From contig JADZBJ010000117.1 in assembly GCA_020852155.1 (NCBI GenBank), forward strand, positions 1-14,853: 14,853 nt of DNA. Reading direction: 5' to 3'. The notes beneath the pieces were generated by a model. The model was not told the DNA's origin and ran no database searches. It saw nothing but the letters and a program-made list of their open reading frames with translations. Positions 13,668 through 14,853 of this stretch are shown piece after piece (position 1 is the first letter of the stretch; each line of letters opens with the position of its first letter). The stretch is from Saprospiraceae bacterium (GTDB taxonomy: Bacteria; Bacteroidota; Bacteroidia; Chitinophagales; Saprospiraceae). The translations under genes and the position numbers were made by a program.

Positions 13668-14853
13668 ATGAAAAAGTTCAGCCTGCTTCTGTGTTCCTTT
13701 TGGATATTCCTGAGCGCCATTGTGGCTCAGACCAATCAAAAAGTCACTTACCCCAACCCGCCCAATGCCTTTAGGTCATCAGGCTTATTTGTTCGCGCCA
13801 CCAGCGATGGTGGTTACATCCTGACAGGCAATGTCATTGGAGGTAATACCAACAATACATCCGAGTTAACCAGACTCCTCAAAGTTGATGCTAATCTACA
13901 GGTACAGTGGGATCAGGTTTATTTTGGCAATCCGGCTACAGGTGGAGGTCTTACCCAGACCGTCAGTGCTGCATTGCCCCTGTCTGATGGCGGTTATGCG
14001 CTGGCAGCCCGCAACGACTCTACACTCAACGAATTTTTAAGGTTAAATGCCAACGGCGATGTGTTATGGGGCAAAGACCTCATTCCCGGCTCGCGCAGTG
14101 TAGAGTTATTGGGTATTGCGCCCAATGGCAATTACCTGATCGTAGCACAGGCCTTTAATGGTTCAGTTACGCTGTTTCAGGTTGATGACATGGGAAATAT
14201 TGACCTTCAAGCCATCAATGTCATGTCGGGAACGGCTGGCAATTTTATCCGCTCTTTCTTATTGGCCAACGGCGATGTTTTGATCCGCAACAGCGCGGGA
14301 GCAATGCGTCGTATGACCGCTAATGGAACAGCATTATGGACGGTTACACCAGCAGCGGGGATTCAAAACAGCGTCGCTCCACTACCCGACGGCGGCTTCT
14401 GGGCGCTGGGTAATTATACGGTCAACGGTACTATCGCTTATCGCTTTGACCAGTCGGGTAACGTCATTGAGCAGACGCTTCCTGGTACTGTTTTGCCCTC
14501 ATTGGTACCGCATAATATCACGATTGCTTCAAATGGCGCATTGTTAGTGAGCGGTCTGACCCAAACTGACAGGGCATTTGTAGCGCAACTCAATACCGCT
14601 CATACAGCCATTGAATGGTCGGCGCAGACACCTGCAGACGCCGAAGGATATCTCCTGGATCTGAATGCCATCCCGACCACTGATGGTTGGGCTATTGGTG
14701 CTTCCACTACGAATAATGGACAACTGGGTGTGCTGCGCGTGAGCGAAAATTCAGGTACTTTGGTGAATATCGTCAAGGGCCGACTCGCCAAAGATGACAA
14801 TGAAAACTGTCAGGTTGATACCGGCGAGCCGGGTTTGCCGCAAACTCAAATTA
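13668..14853 (+). CDS. Large secreted surface protein with DGGY beta-propeller-like repeats (partial, runs off the right edge)
   Basis: The frame opens with MKKFSLLLCSFWIFLSAIVAQTN, a signal peptide likely cut after VA (20/21), and stays open for 395 codons to the window end. Repeated blade-like motifs are visible: DGGYILTG (from residue 47), DGGYALAA (107), DGGFWALG (241), alternating with LNANGDVLW, MTANGTALW and FDQSGNVIE segments, as in beta-propeller-like repeat proteins. From residue 366 the sequence changes to NIVKGRLAKDDNENCQVDTG, then EPGLP, which resembles the start of the SdrD/CNA-B-like 'D.N.NC..D.GEPGL' domains seen in Saprospiraceae surface proteins. Many such proteins end in a type 9 secretion sorting domain; that end is outside the window. 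Function is unknown, probably cell-surface or adhesive. Confidence 0.85.
   Translation, partial: MKKFSLLLCSFWIFLSAIVAQTNQKVTYPNPPNAFRSSGLFVRATSDGGYILTGNVIGGNTNNTSELTRLLKVDANLQVQWDQVYFGNPATGGGLTQTVSAALPLSDGGYALAARNDSTLNEFLRLNANGDVLWGKDLIPGSRSVELLGIAPNGNYLIVAQAFNGSVTLFQVDDMGNIDLQAINVMSGTAGNFIRSFLLANGDVLIRNSAGAMRRMTANGTALWTVTPAAGIQNSVAPLPDGGFWALGNYTVNGTIAYRFDQSGNVIEQTLPGTVLPSLVPHNITIASNGALLVSGLTQTDRAFVAQLNTAHTAIEWSAQTPADAEGYLLDLNAIPTTDGWAIGASTTNNGQLGVLRVSENSGTLVNIVKGRLAKDDNENCQVDTGEPGLPQTQI

Overview
The window looks like chromosomal DNA from a Bacteroidota member, most likely a Saprospiraceae-type organism. The reasons are near-consensus TAnnTTTG promoter -7 boxes, no obvious Shine-Dalgarno sites, a methionyl-tRNA synthetase with a fused C-terminal tRNA-binding domain, an SPFFN-type helical protein, and a long secreted protein with DGGY repeats. 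This placement is inferred from gene content and style, not from a marker gene. No rRNA, tRNA, CRISPR array or transposase gene was seen.

Layout. Bases 1-5785 are all on the minus strand and are mostly housekeeping: murF (cut by the left edge), metG, a two-gene unit (small coiled-coil-like protein plus HNH nuclease, overlapping by 8 nt), and fumC. Bases 5786-6240 are non-coding and hold two kinds of short repeats, a quasi-palindrome and a candidate promoter. Bases 6241-9941 (minus) hold a helical-repeat protein of unknown function and the most interesting gene of the window: a 723-residue protein in which a type-1 periplasmic-binding-protein domain is joined to a complete pentameric ligand-gated ion channel (Cys-loop receptor fold, four membrane helices). 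Bases 9942-10241 separate this gene from a rightward group: a secreted, probably beta-barrel protein, a long M48 metalloprotease, and, after a repeat-rich gap, the start of a large surface protein cut by the right edge.

Two non-coding quasi-palindromes of about 160 bp (800-961 and 6111-6271) share a recognisable core around their centre. Their outermost arms differ, and in each case one arm lies inside an adjacent gene (the murF start; the end of the helical-protein gene). They look like two members of one hairpin family whose ends have become inverted copies of local gene sequence. The first places the murF start codon inside a perfect 20-bp stem.

How the genes work together: metG and murF are core functions (translation, peptidoglycan) and fumC belongs to the TCA cycle; nothing links them beyond shared strand. 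The channel gene is divergent from the beta-barrel/M48 pair. Channel, barrel and protease are all predicted to be exported or membrane-bound, but a common pathway is not shown by the sequence.
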